Source of the DNA: CADEED01 sp035765415 | GTDB lineage: Bacteria > Pseudomonadota > Gammaproteobacteria > Steroidobacterales > Steroidobacteraceae | NCBI GenBank assembly: GCA_035765415.1 | Contig: DASTXR010000152.1 | Location: 1 to 64,000, forward strand | Length of the DNA: 64,000 nt | Reading direction: 5' to 3' | Part shown: positions 40,747 to 50,034 of the stretch, in pieces | Layout of the letters: every line of letters starts with the position of its first letter | How positions within the stretch are numbered: position 1 is the stretch's first letter | Translations under genes and position numbers: made by a program | Notes under the pieces: model-generated | What the model was told of the DNA's origin: nothing | The model's database searches: none | The model's input: the letters and a program-made list of their open reading frames with translations, nothing else

Positions 40747-42528
40747 ATGTCATTCATCTCCGCGACAGACGCCGACAAGAACACCTACGACGTGATCGTC
40801 GTCGGCTCCGGGGCCGCGGGTGGGCAAACCGCCTACACCCTGACCATGGACGGGGCCCGCGTGCTCATGCTCGAGGCTGGGAGACATTACGAGCCCGCCA
40901 CCGAAACTCCGATGATGCAGACGAATGCCGAGGCACCACTGCGTGGCGCCGGCACGCCCGAGAAGCCGTTCGGCTTCTGGGATGCAACCATCGACGGCGG
41001 CTGGGAGGTTCCCGGCGAGCCCTATACCAGCGCCTCGGACGACCCGGCGCGGAAGTTCGTCTGGTGGCGTTCGCGAATGCTGGGCGGGCGCACCAATCAC
41101 TGGGGACGCATCAGCCTGCGCAACGGTCCCTACGACTTCAAGCCGCATACACGCGACGGCCTCGGCTTCGACTGGCCGATCGGCTACGAAGACCTCGCGC
41201 CCTTTTATGACAAGGTCGAGATGCTGATCGGGGTGTACGGCTCCAACGAAGGGCTGGAGAACACGCCGAACTCCTCGCCCGGCGTGTTGCTGCCGCCTCC
41301 CAGGCCGCGCGTCAGCGACCTGCTCATCCAGCAGCGCGCGCGCAAGCTCGGCATCCCCGCGATCGCGGGTCATCGCGCCGTGCTCACGCAGCGGCTCGAC
41401 CACGTGCGCCTGCCGAAGCTGCTGCATCCCGGCAACGAGAAGGCGCAGGCGATACTCGCGGCCGACATGCAGAAGCGCGCGGCCTGCATCTTCGCCACGC
41501 CCTGCGGCCGCGGCTGCTCGATCCGGGCTAACTACCAGTCGACCACCGTGCACCTGCCGCCGGCCATGGACACGGGCAACCTCGACATCGTCACCGACGC
41601 GATGGTGCGCACCGTGACGAAGCGCCCGGACGGGCGCGCCGAAGGCGTCGTCTACATCGATCGCAAGACCGGCGCGGAACATCGCGTGACGGCGCGCGTC
41701 GTGGTTCTCGCGGCGAGCGCGCTCGAGTCGGTGCGCATCCTGCTCAATTCCGGCGTGGCCAACAGCAGCGGCAAGGTCGGCAAGTACATCATGGACACCG
41801 TGGGCGCGAATTTCAGCGGCCAGGTGCCACTGCTCGAAAACCTGCCGCTGCACAACGAAGACGGCGTCGACGGCCTGCACCTGTACACGCCGTGGTGGCT
41901 GTACAAGCAACAGCTCGCGGGCAAGCTGGGCTTTGCGCGCGGTTATCACTTCGAATTCGGAGGCGGGCGCCACCTGCCAGGCATGGGCACGGCTGCAGGC
42001 CTCGAATGGCTGAACGGCGGCACTTACGGCCGGAAGTTCAGGGAAGACGCGCGGCGCTACTACGGCTCGTTCGTGGGCTTCGCCGGCCGCGGCGAGATGA
42101 TCCCGAACGACGATTGTTACGCCGAGCTCGATCCGAAAGTGAAGGACAGGTTCGGCATCCCCGTGTTGCGCTTCCACTGGAAGTGGAGCCAGCACGAACT
42201 TGGCCAGGCCGCACACATGCAGAAAACCGCCGCGCAGATCATCGACGCGATGGGCGGCCGCTACTCCACGCAGCCACAGACCGGCGACAAGGCCATCAAG
42301 CAGGGCGGCATCATCATCCACGAGGTCGGCGGCGCGATGATGGGCACGCATCCCGCGAAATCCGTGACCAACAGCTTCGGCCAGTGCTGGGACATGAAGA
42401 ACCTGTTCATCACCGACGGCGCCACGTTGTGCTCCAACGCCGACAAGAATCCCACGCTCACCATCATGGCGCTCGCCTGGCGCTCTTCGGAACGCATGCT
42501 GGAGCTCATGAAGAGGAAGGAACTATGA
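40747..42528 (+). CDS. GMC-family FAD oxidoreductase (large subunit)
   Basis: Flavoprotein sugar/alcohol dehydrogenase of 593 residues. The ADP-binding motif is VIVVGSGAAGGQTAYTL, and the second FAD phrase is RMLGGRTNHWGR. The C-terminal GMC domain has HEVGGAMMGTHPAKSV and TDGATLCSNADKNPTLTIMAL with the catalytic His/Asn region. ATPCGRGCSIRANYQST lies in the middle, with a Cys pair. It pairs with a gluconate-dehydrogenase-subunit-3 gene, so it probably sends electrons to a cytochrome c or quinone. No signal peptide is seen in it; export with the small subunit is possible. Confidence 0.93.
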   Translation: MSFISATDADKNTYDVIVVGSGAAGGQTAYTLTMDGARVLMLEAGRHYEPATETPMMQTNAEAPLRGAGTPEKPFGFWDATIDGGWEVPGEPYTSASDDPARKFVWWRSRMLGGRTNHWGRISLRNGPYDFKPHTRDGLGFDWPIGYEDLAPFYDKVEMLIGVYGSNEGLENTPNSSPGVLLPPPRPRVSDLLIQQRARKLGIPAIAGHRAVLTQRLDHVRLPKLLHPGNEKAQAILAADMQKRAACIFATPCGRGCSIRANYQSTTVHLPPAMDTGNLDIVTDAMVRTVTKRPDGRAEGVVYIDRKTGAEHRVTARVVVLAASALESVRILLNSGVANSSGKVGKYIMDTVGANFSGQVPLLENLPLHNEDGVDGLHLYTPWWLYKQQLAGKLGFARGYHFEFGGGRHLPGMGTAAGLEWLNGGTYGRKFREDARRYYGSFVGFAGRGEMIPNDDCYAELDPKVKDRFGIPVLRFHWKWSQHELGQAAHMQKTAAQIIDAMGGRYSTQPQTGDKAIKQGGIIIHEVGGAMMGTHPAKSVTNSFGQCWDMKNLFITDGATLCSNADKNPTLTIMALAWRSSERMLELMKRKEL

Positions 42529-43163
42529 GCATGGACCGCCGCACCACCATCAAGTGGATGTTCGCCGCCGCCGCCACGGTTCCTGCGCTGCACGCGCTGG
42601 GTTATGCGCCGCAGCCGCAGGCGCGCGACGTCGCCGCAAATCAGGCCGGCTATGGCACCGACCCCGATCTCACGAAGGAGTGGAGACCCGGCGGGCCCTG
42701 GCCGCTCACGCTCGGCGTCGCCGCCAGACTAACTACCGCGGCGCTCTGCGATCTCATCATTCCGGCCGACGGCGCCTCGCCCGCAGCGTCCGCCGTGGGC
42801 GTGGTGGACTTCATCGACGAGTGGATCAGCGCGCCATATCCGCAGCAGCGCGCGGATCGCGAGCTGGTTCTTCCGGGCCTCACGTGGATCGACGCCGAAT
42901 CGCAAGGACGCTTCGGCAAGGCCTTCGCGGCGCTCGACCAGGCGCAGAAAGAGGCCATCGCCAACGACATCTGCAGCGCCGCGAAGGCCGCGCCGCAATT
43001 CGCAACCGCCGCGCGGTTCTTCGCGAAGTTTCGCGATCTCACCGCGGGCGGGTTCTACACCACGCCCGCCGGCATGAAGGACATCGGGTACACGGGCAAC
43101 GTGTCGCTCGCGAAGTTCGATGGACCGCCGCTGGCGGTTTTGAAGAAGGTCGGGCTGGCCTGA
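42525..43163 (+). CDS. Gluconate 2-dehydrogenase subunit 3 family protein
   Basis: Small partner of GMC dehydrogenases, 212 residues. It starts at ATG 42525, overlapping the GMC stop (ATGA). MDRRTTIKWMFAAAATVPALHALG is a twin-arginine-type signal (split RRTTIKW plus hydrophobic core), which would carry the folded GMC subunit to the periplasm. The body has LCDLIIPADGASPAA and VVDFIDEWI, the family signatures. The longer frame upstream is non-coding. Confidence 0.9.
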   Translation: MSMDRRTTIKWMFAAAATVPALHALGYAPQPQARDVAANQAGYGTDPDLTKEWRPGGPWPLTLGVAARLTTAALCDLIIPADGASPAASAVGVVDFIDEWISAPYPQQRADRELVLPGLTWIDAESQGRFGKAFAALDQAQKEAIANDICSAAKAAPQFATAARFFAKFRDLTAGGFYTTPAGMKDIGYTGNVSLAKFDGPPLAVLKKVGLA

Positions 43164-43168
43164 GCGGC

Positions 43169-43948
43169 ATGGGCGAGTCAGCGCCGGGGTTCCGCAGGCT
43201 TCCGCTGGCCAAAGTCATCTGGGGTGCGTTCTCTCTCTCCTGGCAAAATCGCGCGTCGCTGTTTCGCGCGACCCTGTGGCCGTTGCTGGCGCTCATCGCC
43301 GTGTCACTGTTCTGGGATTTACTGCCGCGCGGCGATAGCTATCTGGCGCAATGGCTACCGCAATTCATTTACCTCGTCCCGTTCAGCTGGCTCGCGGTCA
43401 CTGTGCACCGTCTGGTGCTGCTCGACGAAGCCAGCTCCCGAAGCCACCTCACGACATCGAGCTGGAAGCGCGTGGCGGTCTACGTGCTGGCTTTCGCCAC
43501 CATCGGGATTTTCTTCATTGCCGCGAAATTCATTCCGTTCAACGTCATCGGCATAGTCACTGGCATCAACTATGTGGCGGCTGGCGCCGAGCCCAATCTC
43601 ATCGCGCGTCGCTGGCTCGATTGGGGCGCCACGATTTTCTCCCTGCTACTGATTTCGCGCCTGGTGCTGGTATTGCCGTCCATCGCGGTCGACAAGGGTC
43701 ATGAGCTCAAGGACTCATGGCGCATGTCGCGGGGAAACTCCTGGCGCCTCGCCGTGGTGTACGGTGTATTGCCCTGGGCTCTTGGCTGGGTCAGATGGTT
43801 GCTGTACCGGGATGAAAGCTCGAGCTTCGAGGTCGCGCTGATCGTCGTGCTCGGCAGCTTGCTCGCCATCGTGGAAATCGTTGCGTTGTCACTCTCGTAC
43901 GCCGCGCTCACGGCGGACGACACTCCGTCAGGACGACCGTCCGACTGA
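43169..43948 (+). CDS. Uncharacterised integral membrane protein
   Basis: A 259-residue protein with five or six hydrophobic segments (about 26-46, 63-80, 100-125, 145-165, 188-205, 215-240). No family motif is recognised with certainty. It starts 5 bp after the gluconate-dehydrogenase-subunit gene (ATG 43169, MGESAPG) and is probably in the same transcript. The composition is like its neighbours. It might be a membrane anchor for the dehydrogenase, but that is only context. Confidence 0.7.
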   Translation: MGESAPGFRRLPLAKVIWGAFSLSWQNRASLFRATLWPLLALIAVSLFWDLLPRGDSYLAQWLPQFIYLVPFSWLAVTVHRLVLLDEASSRSHLTTSSWKRVAVYVLAFATIGIFFIAAKFIPFNVIGIVTGINYVAAGAEPNLIARRWLDWGATIFSLLLISRLVLVLPSIAVDKGHELKDSWRMSRGNSWRLAVVYGVLPWALGWVRWLLYRDESSSFEVALIVVLGSLLAIVEIVALSLSYAALTADDTPSGRPSD

Positions 43949-43970
43949 CACTCGGCGCGGCCCACGATAT

Positions 43971-44684
43971 TCAGCGTTCGGCCCGTGCGACCTGGGCGAC
44001 GGACCAGAGATCCACGCGCGCCACACCGCTCTCGAGAAGCAGGGTCTGGAGTTCCTTGAGAGTGCTGCCCGTGGTCATGACGTCGTCGACCACCGCCACG
44101 TGACCCGCGTCTAACAACCCGCGCAACGCGCGCGCGCCATGCACTGCGAACGCACCGCGGACATTGCGAAGACGTTCTGCCTCGGTCAACGAAGTCTGTG
44201 AGGGCGTGTCGCGCACGCGCTCGACGGCGCGTGGCGCGGACGGAATGCCGGGCATCTGCCCCGCATGACGCGCCAGCACGGCGGCCTGGTTGAACCCGCG
44301 CTCGCGCAGCCGCGCGTCGTGCAGCGGCACGGGCACCAGCAGGCGGGGCAGTGCGCCACCGCGTTCCAGCGCCGCCTGTGCCAGCAGGACGCCGAGCACG
44401 CGCGCGTTGGGCGTGATGCCGCGGTACTTGAGATCGCGGATGAGATCGTCGATCGGCGGCAGATAACCGAAAGCCACCAGCGTTCCCGGCGATGACTCGC
44501 GGATCCAGGGGAGATCGTCACGACACACCTCGCACAGGTCGAGGTCGAGCGAGGCGCCCGGAAAACCGCAGAGACAGCATTGCGGCGGAAACAACGTGGC
44601 GGCCAGCGCCCGCGACCAGTGACGCGCCATCGTCAACCGCAACCTCGCGCCGCGGTTGACAATGGATTCGGCGCTCTCGAACAT
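43971..44684 (-). CDS. comF: ComF-family phosphoribosyltransferase-like protein
   Basis: A 237-residue protein linked to DNA uptake in competent bacteria and, in many gammaproteobacteria, located next to bio genes. The N-terminal zinc finger has CCLCG and CEVC; the PRPP-binding loop is VAVVDDVMTTGSTL, and ERGFNQAAVLAR with SLTEAERLRNVRGAF are ComF marks. It is divergent from bioB by 48 bp. Confidence 0.93.
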   Translation of the reverse strand: MFESAESIVNRGARLRLTMARHWSRALAATLFPPQCCLCGFPGASLDLDLCEVCRDDLPWIRESSPGTLVAFGYLPPIDDLIRDLKYRGITPNARVLGVLLAQAALERGGALPRLLVPVPLHDARLRERGFNQAAVLARHAGQMPGIPSAPRAVERVRDTPSQTSLTEAERLRNVRGAFAVHGARALRGLLDAGHVAVVDDVMTTGSTLKELQTLLLESGVARVDLWSVAQVARAER

Positions 44685-44732
44685 GCCCGCTAGTTTCGGC
44701 GCGGCCCCACTGGAAAGGCAGACGAAAAACTA

Positions 44733-45821
44733 ATGCAATCAACGAACAAAGGGACTGGAATGACCGCGATACGCCACGACTGGACGATTGCCGAAGTCGA
44801 AGCCTTGTTCGCTCTTCCTTTTGCCGACCTCATGTTCCGCGCGCAGGAGACCCACCGCGCGAATCACGCGCCGAACGCCGTGCAGATGAGCACGCTGCTG
44901 TCGATCAAGACCGGCGCCTGCCCCGAGGACTGCGCCTACTGCCCGCAATCCGTTCGCTATGACACCGGCCTCGAGCGCGAAAAACTGGTGCCGCTCGAAG
45001 AAGTGCGCTCGCGCGCGCTCGCCGCGAAGGACGCCGGCGCCACTCGCTTCTGCATGGGCGCCGCGTGGCGTTCCCCGAAGAAGCGCGACGTGGAAGCCGT
45101 GTCGGCGATGATCCGCGAAGTTCGCGCACTGGGCCTGGAGACCTGCGCGACGCTCGGCATGCTCACGCCGGAACAGGCACACGAGCTCAAAGACGCTGGC
45201 CTCGATTACTACAACCACAACGTCGACACGTCGCCCGAGTTCTACGGCGAAATCATCACCACGCGCAACTACCAGGATCGCCTCGACACGCTGGCCGCTG
45301 TGCGCGATGCCGGCCTCAATGTGTGCTGCGGCGGCATCGTCGGCATGGGCGAGACGGTGCGCGACCGCGCTTCCATGCTCGCCACGCTCGCGAACCTGCC
45401 CCAGCATCCTGAAAGCGTGCCGATCAACCAGCTCGTGCGCGTGCCCGGCACGCCGCTCTCGGGCCAGGCGCCCGTGGATCCGTTCGACTTCGTACGCACC
45501 ATCGCCGTCGCCCGCGTCGTCATGCCGAAAGCTTTCGTGCGCCTCTCGGCCGGTCGCGAAGCGATGGCCGACGAGCTGCAGGCGCTGTGCTTCCTCGCCG
45601 GCGCCAACTCCATCTTCTATGGCGAGAAGCTGCTGACGACGGGCAATCCCGATGTCGCACGTGACCGCGCGCTGCTCACGCGCCTGGGAATCGAGCCTCT
45701 CGTGCCACCGGCCCTGGCCGCGGCGCACAGTGACGAACATGCCGCGCACGTCCACGGTCCCCAGTGTTCGCACGCGGCGCCCCGCCCGTCGTCGTCATGC
45801 GCTACGACACCAAGGCGCTGA
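44733..45821 (+). CDS. bioB: Biotin synthase
   Basis: Radical SAM enzyme inserting sulfur into dethiobiotin. The cluster motif is CPEDCAYCPQS, and KTGACPEDCAYC, ARFCMGAAWR-like (TRFCMGAAWR) and YYNHNVDTS are typical. ATG 44733 gives 362 residues; ATG 44760 (MTAIRHDWT) is an equally good start. The tail (about 330-362) is rich in His and Cys (SDEHAAHVHGPQCSH) and unlike the E. coli enzyme. The end overlaps bioF, the next gene. Confidence 0.97.
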   Translation: MQSTNKGTGMTAIRHDWTIAEVEALFALPFADLMFRAQETHRANHAPNAVQMSTLLSIKTGACPEDCAYCPQSVRYDTGLEREKLVPLEEVRSRALAAKDAGATRFCMGAAWRSPKKRDVEAVSAMIREVRALGLETCATLGMLTPEQAHELKDAGLDYYNHNVDTSPEFYGEIITTRNYQDRLDTLAAVRDAGLNVCCGGIVGMGETVRDRASMLATLANLPQHPESVPINQLVRVPGTPLSGQAPVDPFDFVRTIAVARVVMPKAFVRLSAGREAMADELQALCFLAGANSIFYGEKLLTTGNPDVARDRALLTRLGIEPLVPPALAAAHSDEHAAHVHGPQCSHAAPRPSSSCATTPRR

Positions 45822-46945
45822 AGACGGCGCTCGCCGACCTCGATCAGCGCCATCTGCGCCGCACCCGGCGCGTGGGCGTACGCACCGGCGTCGTCAACTT
45901 CTGCAGCAACGACTATCTCGGCCTCGCGAAGCATCCGTCGGTAGTCGGCGCATTCCAGGAGGCCGCCGCGAAGTACGGCGTGGGCAGCGGGGCGTCGCAC
46001 CTGGTCACCGGGCACGGACCGGAACACGAGGCGCTCGAGGAAGCACTCGCAGCCTTCACGGGCCGGCCCAGGGCACTGGTCTTCTCAACGGGCTACATGG
46101 CCAACATGGGTGTCATTGGCGCGCTAGCGGATCAAAACGCCACCCTGGTGTCAGACAAGCTCAATCATGCATCACTGATCGATGGCTGCCGCGTGAGCGG
46201 CGCTACCTCGCTGCGTTATCGCCACGCCGATGCCGCGCACGCGTTCGAGCTGCTCGCGGCGGTCGATCCCGCTATCGACACGCGTCTGCTCATCACCGAT
46301 GGCGTGTTCAGCATGGACGGAGACCTGGCCCCGCTGAGCGAGCTCGCCCGCGCCTCGCGCCAGACCGGCGCGTGGTTGATGGTCGATGACGCTCACGGCC
46401 TCGGCATCGTGGGCGCCACGGGCCGCGGCACCTGCGAACACTTCGGCCTGAGCGCCGGCGACGTGCCGGTGCTCGTCGGCACTTTCGGCAAGGCCTTCGG
46501 CACGTTCGGCGCGTTCGTGGCCGGCGATTCGGACCTCATCGATTTCCTGATCCAGAAGTCGCGCACCTACATCTATACGACGGCGCTGCCGCCCGCGCTG
46601 GCAGCGGCCACGCGCGCGGCGCTGGAAGTGAGTCAGCGCGAGTCGTGGCGCCGCGAAAAGGTGCTGGCACTCGTGCAGCGTTTCCGGCGCGGCCTGTCCG
46701 AAGTCGTTCCCGGACTGCGAAGCGCAGCGCCCGCCACTCCCATCGTGCCCGTGGTGATCGGCGACGCGCAGCGCGCGCTCACGATCAGCAAGACACTCGA
46801 GAGCAGGGGATTCCTGGTCACCGCGATCCGCCCGCCCACGGTGCCGGCGGGTACATCGCGGCTGCGTGTCACGCTGTCCGCGGCCCACGAGGAGTTGCAG
46901 GTGGATGGCCTGATCGCGGCGCTCCAGGAGCTGCTCGCGACATGA
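45797..46945 (+). CDS. bioF: 8-amino-7-oxononanoate synthase
   Basis: PLP enzyme joining pimeloyl-ACP (or CoA) and alanine. NFCSNDYLGLAKHP, VDDAHGLGIVG and TFGKAFGTFG (the PLP-binding Lys) identify it, and TAIRPPTVPAGTSRLRVTL is the family C-terminus. The ATG at 45797 (382 residues) is preferred; GTG 45764 would add 11 residues. Both overlap the bioB end. bioC overlaps its stop (ATGA). Confidence 0.96.
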   Translation: MRYDTKALKTALADLDQRHLRRTRRVGVRTGVVNFCSNDYLGLAKHPSVVGAFQEAAAKYGVGSGASHLVTGHGPEHEALEEALAAFTGRPRALVFSTGYMANMGVIGALADQNATLVSDKLNHASLIDGCRVSGATSLRYRHADAAHAFELLAAVDPAIDTRLLITDGVFSMDGDLAPLSELARASRQTGAWLMVDDAHGLGIVGATGRGTCEHFGLSAGDVPVLVGTFGKAFGTFGAFVAGDSDLIDFLIQKSRTYIYTTALPPALAAATRAALEVSQRESWRREKVLALVQRFRRGLSEVVPGLRSAAPATPIVPVVIGDAQRALTISKTLESRGFLVTAIRPPTVPAGTSRLRVTLSAAHEELQVDGLIAALQELLAT

Positions 46946-47841
46946 GCCAGCCCGATCCCGCCGAGGTTTTCTCGCTCGATCGCCGCGCGGTGTTGCAGGC
47001 ATTCGATCGCGCCAGCGCCAGCTACGATGCGGCGGCCGCCCTTCAGGAACGCGTGCGCAACGAGCTCATCGACAGACTCGCGGAGCTCGAGATCGCGCCA
47101 CAGGCCATCCTCGATCTCGGCGCCGGCACCGCGCATTCCTCGCGCGCGTTGAAGCGCGCGCATCCGCGCGCCATCGTCGTTGCCGCGGACATCGCCTTCG
47201 GGATGCTGGTTCGCGCCAAGGCCCAGTCGCGCTGGCTCCGGAGATTCGAAAGAGTGCGCGCCGATGCCTATACATTGCCGTTTCGCGACGCCTCCTTCGA
47301 CCTCGTCTACAGCAGCCTGATGCTGCAGTGGTGCGACGATCTCGACACCGCGTTCGGCGAAATCGCACGCGTGCTCAAGCCCGGAGGATTACTGCTGTTC
47401 AGCACGTTTGGCCCGGGCACGCTGGCCGAATTGCGCGACGCATGGGCGGCCAGCGGCGCGGCCGGCAACCACGTGAATCATTTCTTCGATGCGCAGGCTC
47501 TGGGCAGCGCGCTGATGCAGGCCGGCCTGACCGAACCCGTGCTCGACGTCGATCGCATCGTCATTCGTTATCCGGATGTGCTGTCGCTGATGCGCGAGCT
47601 CAAAGCCATCGGCGCGCACAACGTGACCGCCGGACGTCCGCGCGGACTCACCGGTCGACAGCGGCTGGCGTCGATGACGCGCGCCTATGAAACCCTGCGC
47701 CGCGACGGCGCGTTGCCGGCCACGTACGAAGTCATTCACGCGGTCTGCTGGGGCGGCGAACACCGCGCGCAGCAGCGCGACGATTTTCCGCGCGAGACCT
47801 TCATCGCGCCGGGCGCCATTCGCCGGCGCGCACGGACTTGA
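46942..47841 (+). CDS. bioC: Malonyl-ACP O-methyltransferase BioC
   Basis: SAM-dependent methyltransferase that disguises malonyl-ACP at the start of pimeloyl synthesis. The 299 residues begin at ATG 46942 and have ILDLGAGTAHSSRAL (SAM motif I), LMLQWCDDLDTAFGEIARVLKPGG, and FSTFGPGTLAELR, which is diagnostic of BioC. The GLTGRQRLASMTRAYE stretch is also conserved. bioH is not in the window, so the pimeloyl-ACP esterase must be encoded elsewhere. Confidence 0.94.
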   Translation: MSQPDPAEVFSLDRRAVLQAFDRASASYDAAAALQERVRNELIDRLAELEIAPQAILDLGAGTAHSSRALKRAHPRAIVVAADIAFGMLVRAKAQSRWLRRFERVRADAYTLPFRDASFDLVYSSLMLQWCDDLDTAFGEIARVLKPGGLLLFSTFGPGTLAELRDAWAASGAAGNHVNHFFDAQALGSALMQAGLTEPVLDVDRIVIRYPDVLSLMRELKAIGAHNVTAGRPRGLTGRQRLASMTRAYETLRRDGALPATYEVIHAVCWGGEHRAQQRDDFPRETFIAPGAIRRRART

Positions 47842-48566
47842 CGTCCGGCGCGGCAAAACAAGGCTTTTTCGTCACGGGTACCGACACGGGAGTCGGCAAG
47901 ACCCTGGTGACGGTGGCGCTGACCCGCGCGTTCGTCGCGCGCGGCCTGCGCACCGCGGTGATGAAACCGGTGGCTGCCGGCATCGTGCAGACAGCCGACG
48001 GCCCGCGGAATGACGATGCGCTCGAGTTGTTAGCCGCGAGCAACGTCAGCGCGCCTTATGAAGACGTGAATCCCTGGCTGCTCACGACGCCGTCATCGCC
48101 GCATCTCGCCGCGCGACACGATGGAGTTTCCATCAGCCACGACAGGATCCTCGCCGCGCATCGGCGACTGGCGCCGCGCGCGGACCTGGTGCTGGTCGAA
48201 GGCGCCGGCGGCTGGCTCGCGCCGATCTCGAGCATCGCCACCATGGCCGACATCGCGCAGAAACTGGAACTGCCGGTGATTTTCGTCGTAGGCCTGCGGC
48301 TCGGGTGCCTCAACCACGCGTTGCTCACTCGCGAAGCCATCCGCTCGTGCGAATTGCCGTTCGCCGGATGGATCGCCAACAAAATGGCGGCGGAAATGGA
48401 GCTGGCGAACGCCAACATCGAGACGCTGGCGTGCCGATTTGGCGTGGCTCCTCTCGCCATCGTCCCGGCGGGTGGAGGAGGAGTGGGTGCAGCCCCCGAT
48501 GCGGGGGCAGCCCCCACGATTCCATATTGGGCGATCGAAGCCGCAAATAAGCTCGTAAGTGCTTGA
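47838..48566 (+). CDS. bioD: Dethiobiotin synthetase
   Basis: ATP-dependent carboxylase closing the ureido ring. The P-loop is FFVTGTDTGVGKT; KPVAAGI and VEGAGGWLAPIS follow. It has 242 residues. It probably starts at TTG 47838, whose last bases overlap the bioC stop (TTGA), giving coupling in the bioBFCD order. Confidence 0.96.
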   Translation: MTSGAAKQGFFVTGTDTGVGKTLVTVALTRAFVARGLRTAVMKPVAAGIVQTADGPRNDDALELLAASNVSAPYEDVNPWLLTTPSSPHLAARHDGVSISHDRILAAHRRLAPRADLVLVEGAGGWLAPISSIATMADIAQKLELPVIFVVGLRLGCLNHALLTREAIRSCELPFAGWIANKMAAEMELANANIETLACRFGVAPLAIVPAGGGGVGAAPDAGAAPTIPYWAIEAANKLVSA

Positions 48567-48593
48567 GTCAGCCGGCAAAGTCGCTGGTATAGT
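48563..48593 (+). promoter_or_regulatory. Candidate promoter before the DUF2244-like/cox cluster
   Basis: TTGAGT (48563-48568) and TATAGT (48588-48593) are spaced by 19 bp, longer than ideal. Transcription would start near 48600, at the predicted GTG, making the message nearly leaderless. Confidence 0.3.
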
Positions 48594-48600
48594 CGCCGCC

Positions 48601-49104
48601 GTGTTTGATGCCCCGAACCACATCGACCTGGCTCCGCACTGCTCGCTCAGTGTTCGCGGCGCGGTGCTGTTCTTCGGCGCCGTGGCGCTCGCCACATTCG
48701 GGATCGCCGGCATCGCCACGTTCCTGGGTTATTGGCCGGTGCTGCCGTTCGCAGGCGCCGAAATGCTGCTGCTCGCATGGGCCCTGCACTCGAATATGCA
48801 AAGACGCCACGAGCGCGAGTCCATCGATATCTCGGACACCGAAGTGGTCATCACCTACGCGCGGGGAAACCCTGCCCGCGTTGTGTTCCCGCGCCACTGG
48901 GCACGGGTTAAAATCCGCCGCCCAAATTCGCCCCTCCACCGCAGCCGCCTCGTCATCGAGTCGCACGGCCGGGCTTACGAGGTAGGCAAGTTTCTGACAG
49001 AAGAGGAGCGCCGCCAGCTGGCAGCCGCTTTGCGGTTGCGGATTGGCGGCATGAATCAGTCGCCGGCATTGCCCGCGGCCGGTTCACCGGAACAGTTTTC
49101 TTGA
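48601..49104 (+). CDS. DUF2244-like membrane protein
   Basis: About 167 residues with two transmembrane helices (about 20-60, GAVLFFGAVALATFGIAG and VLPFAGAEMLLLAWAL) and a cytoplasmic domain with SIDISDTEVVITY and FLTEEERRQLAAALRL. This fits the DUF2244 family, often placed just before cox genes. GTG 48601 is my choice of start; the frame is open back to GTG 48559 inside bioD. coxB begins 8 bp later. Confidence 0.8.
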   Translation: MFDAPNHIDLAPHCSLSVRGAVLFFGAVALATFGIAGIATFLGYWPVLPFAGAEMLLLAWALHSNMQRRHERESIDISDTEVVITYARGNPARVVFPRHWARVKIRRPNSPLHRSRLVIESHGRAYEVGKFLTEEERRQLAAALRLRIGGMNQSPALPAAGSPEQFS

Positions 49105-49112
49105 GGTCATCG

Positions 49113-50015
49113 ATGAGCTTTCACATGAAGAACGCCTACGCGCGCCGTGGAATCCACGCCGCCGCCATCTCCCTGTTCGCCTTGCTGGCGTCCGTTGCGC
49201 ACGCCGACTGGGGCGGGCTCAACATGACCGAGGGTGTCTCCATCCTCAGCAAGGAGATCTACGGCCTGCACATGGAGATTTTCTACTGGTGCGTCGCCAT
49301 CGGTGTGGTGGTCTTCGGCGTGATGATCTACTCGCTGGTGAAGTTCCGTAAGTCGCAGGGCGCGCAGGCCGACACCACGCTGGTCCACAGCACCAGGGTG
49401 GAGATCATCTGGACGGTGATTCCCATCCTCATCCTGGTGGCCATGGCCGTGCCCACCGCGCGCGGCCTCATCAAGATCGAGGACATGGACGGCGCCGCGC
49501 TCGACATCAAGGTCACGGGCTACCAGTGGAAGTGGGAATACGAATACCTGGGCCAGAACGTGAGCTTCTTCTCGACGCTCAAGCGCGACAGCAACGTTGC
49601 GCGCCAGCTCGGCTCCGGCATCAAGCCCGAATCCGTTCCTAACTACCTGCTCGACGTGGACAACCCGCTGGTCATCCCCGCGGGCACCAAGATCCGCTTC
49701 CTGCTCACCGCGCAGGACGTCATCCACGCGTGGTGGGTGCCCGCGTTCGGCATGAAGAAGGACGCGATCCCGGGCTTCCTGGCCCCCATCTGGGTGCAGG
49801 TGGATGCCGACAAGGTCGGCACCTATCGCGGCCAGTGCGCCGAGCTCTGCGGCCAGGATCACGGCTTCATGCCCATCGTGGTCGAGGTGAAGTCGCCCGC
49901 CGATTACGACGCGTGGCTGCGCGCCCGGCAGGCCGAACAGAAAGTCGCCGGCACGTCTTCGGCCACCGACGCCGTTTCGACGGCTGCCGTAGCCACCGCC
50001 GCCACACAGAATTAA
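49113..50015 (+). CDS. coxB: Cytochrome c oxidase subunit II
   Basis: Carries the CuA centre that receives electrons from cytochrome c. The 300 residues start at ATG 49113, after GAGGT. There is a signal peptide (VAHA), two transmembrane helices (about 55-77 and 95-117), then the periplasmic cupredoxin domain with YQWKWEYEY, IHAWWVPAFGMK and the CuA motif CAELCGQDHGFM. No cytochrome c domain is fused. It heads coxB-ctaD-small ORF-ctaG-ctaE. Confidence 0.97.
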   Translation: MSFHMKNAYARRGIHAAAISLFALLASVAHADWGGLNMTEGVSILSKEIYGLHMEIFYWCVAIGVVVFGVMIYSLVKFRKSQGAQADTTLVHSTRVEIIWTVIPILILVAMAVPTARGLIKIEDMDGAALDIKVTGYQWKWEYEYLGQNVSFFSTLKRDSNVARQLGSGIKPESVPNYLLDVDNPLVIPAGTKIRFLLTAQDVIHAWWVPAFGMKKDAIPGFLAPIWVQVDADKVGTYRGQCAELCGQDHGFMPIVVEVKSPADYDAWLRARQAEQKVAGTSSATDAVSTAAVATAATQN

Positions 50016-50034
50016 GTTTTAGGACGAGACGCAC

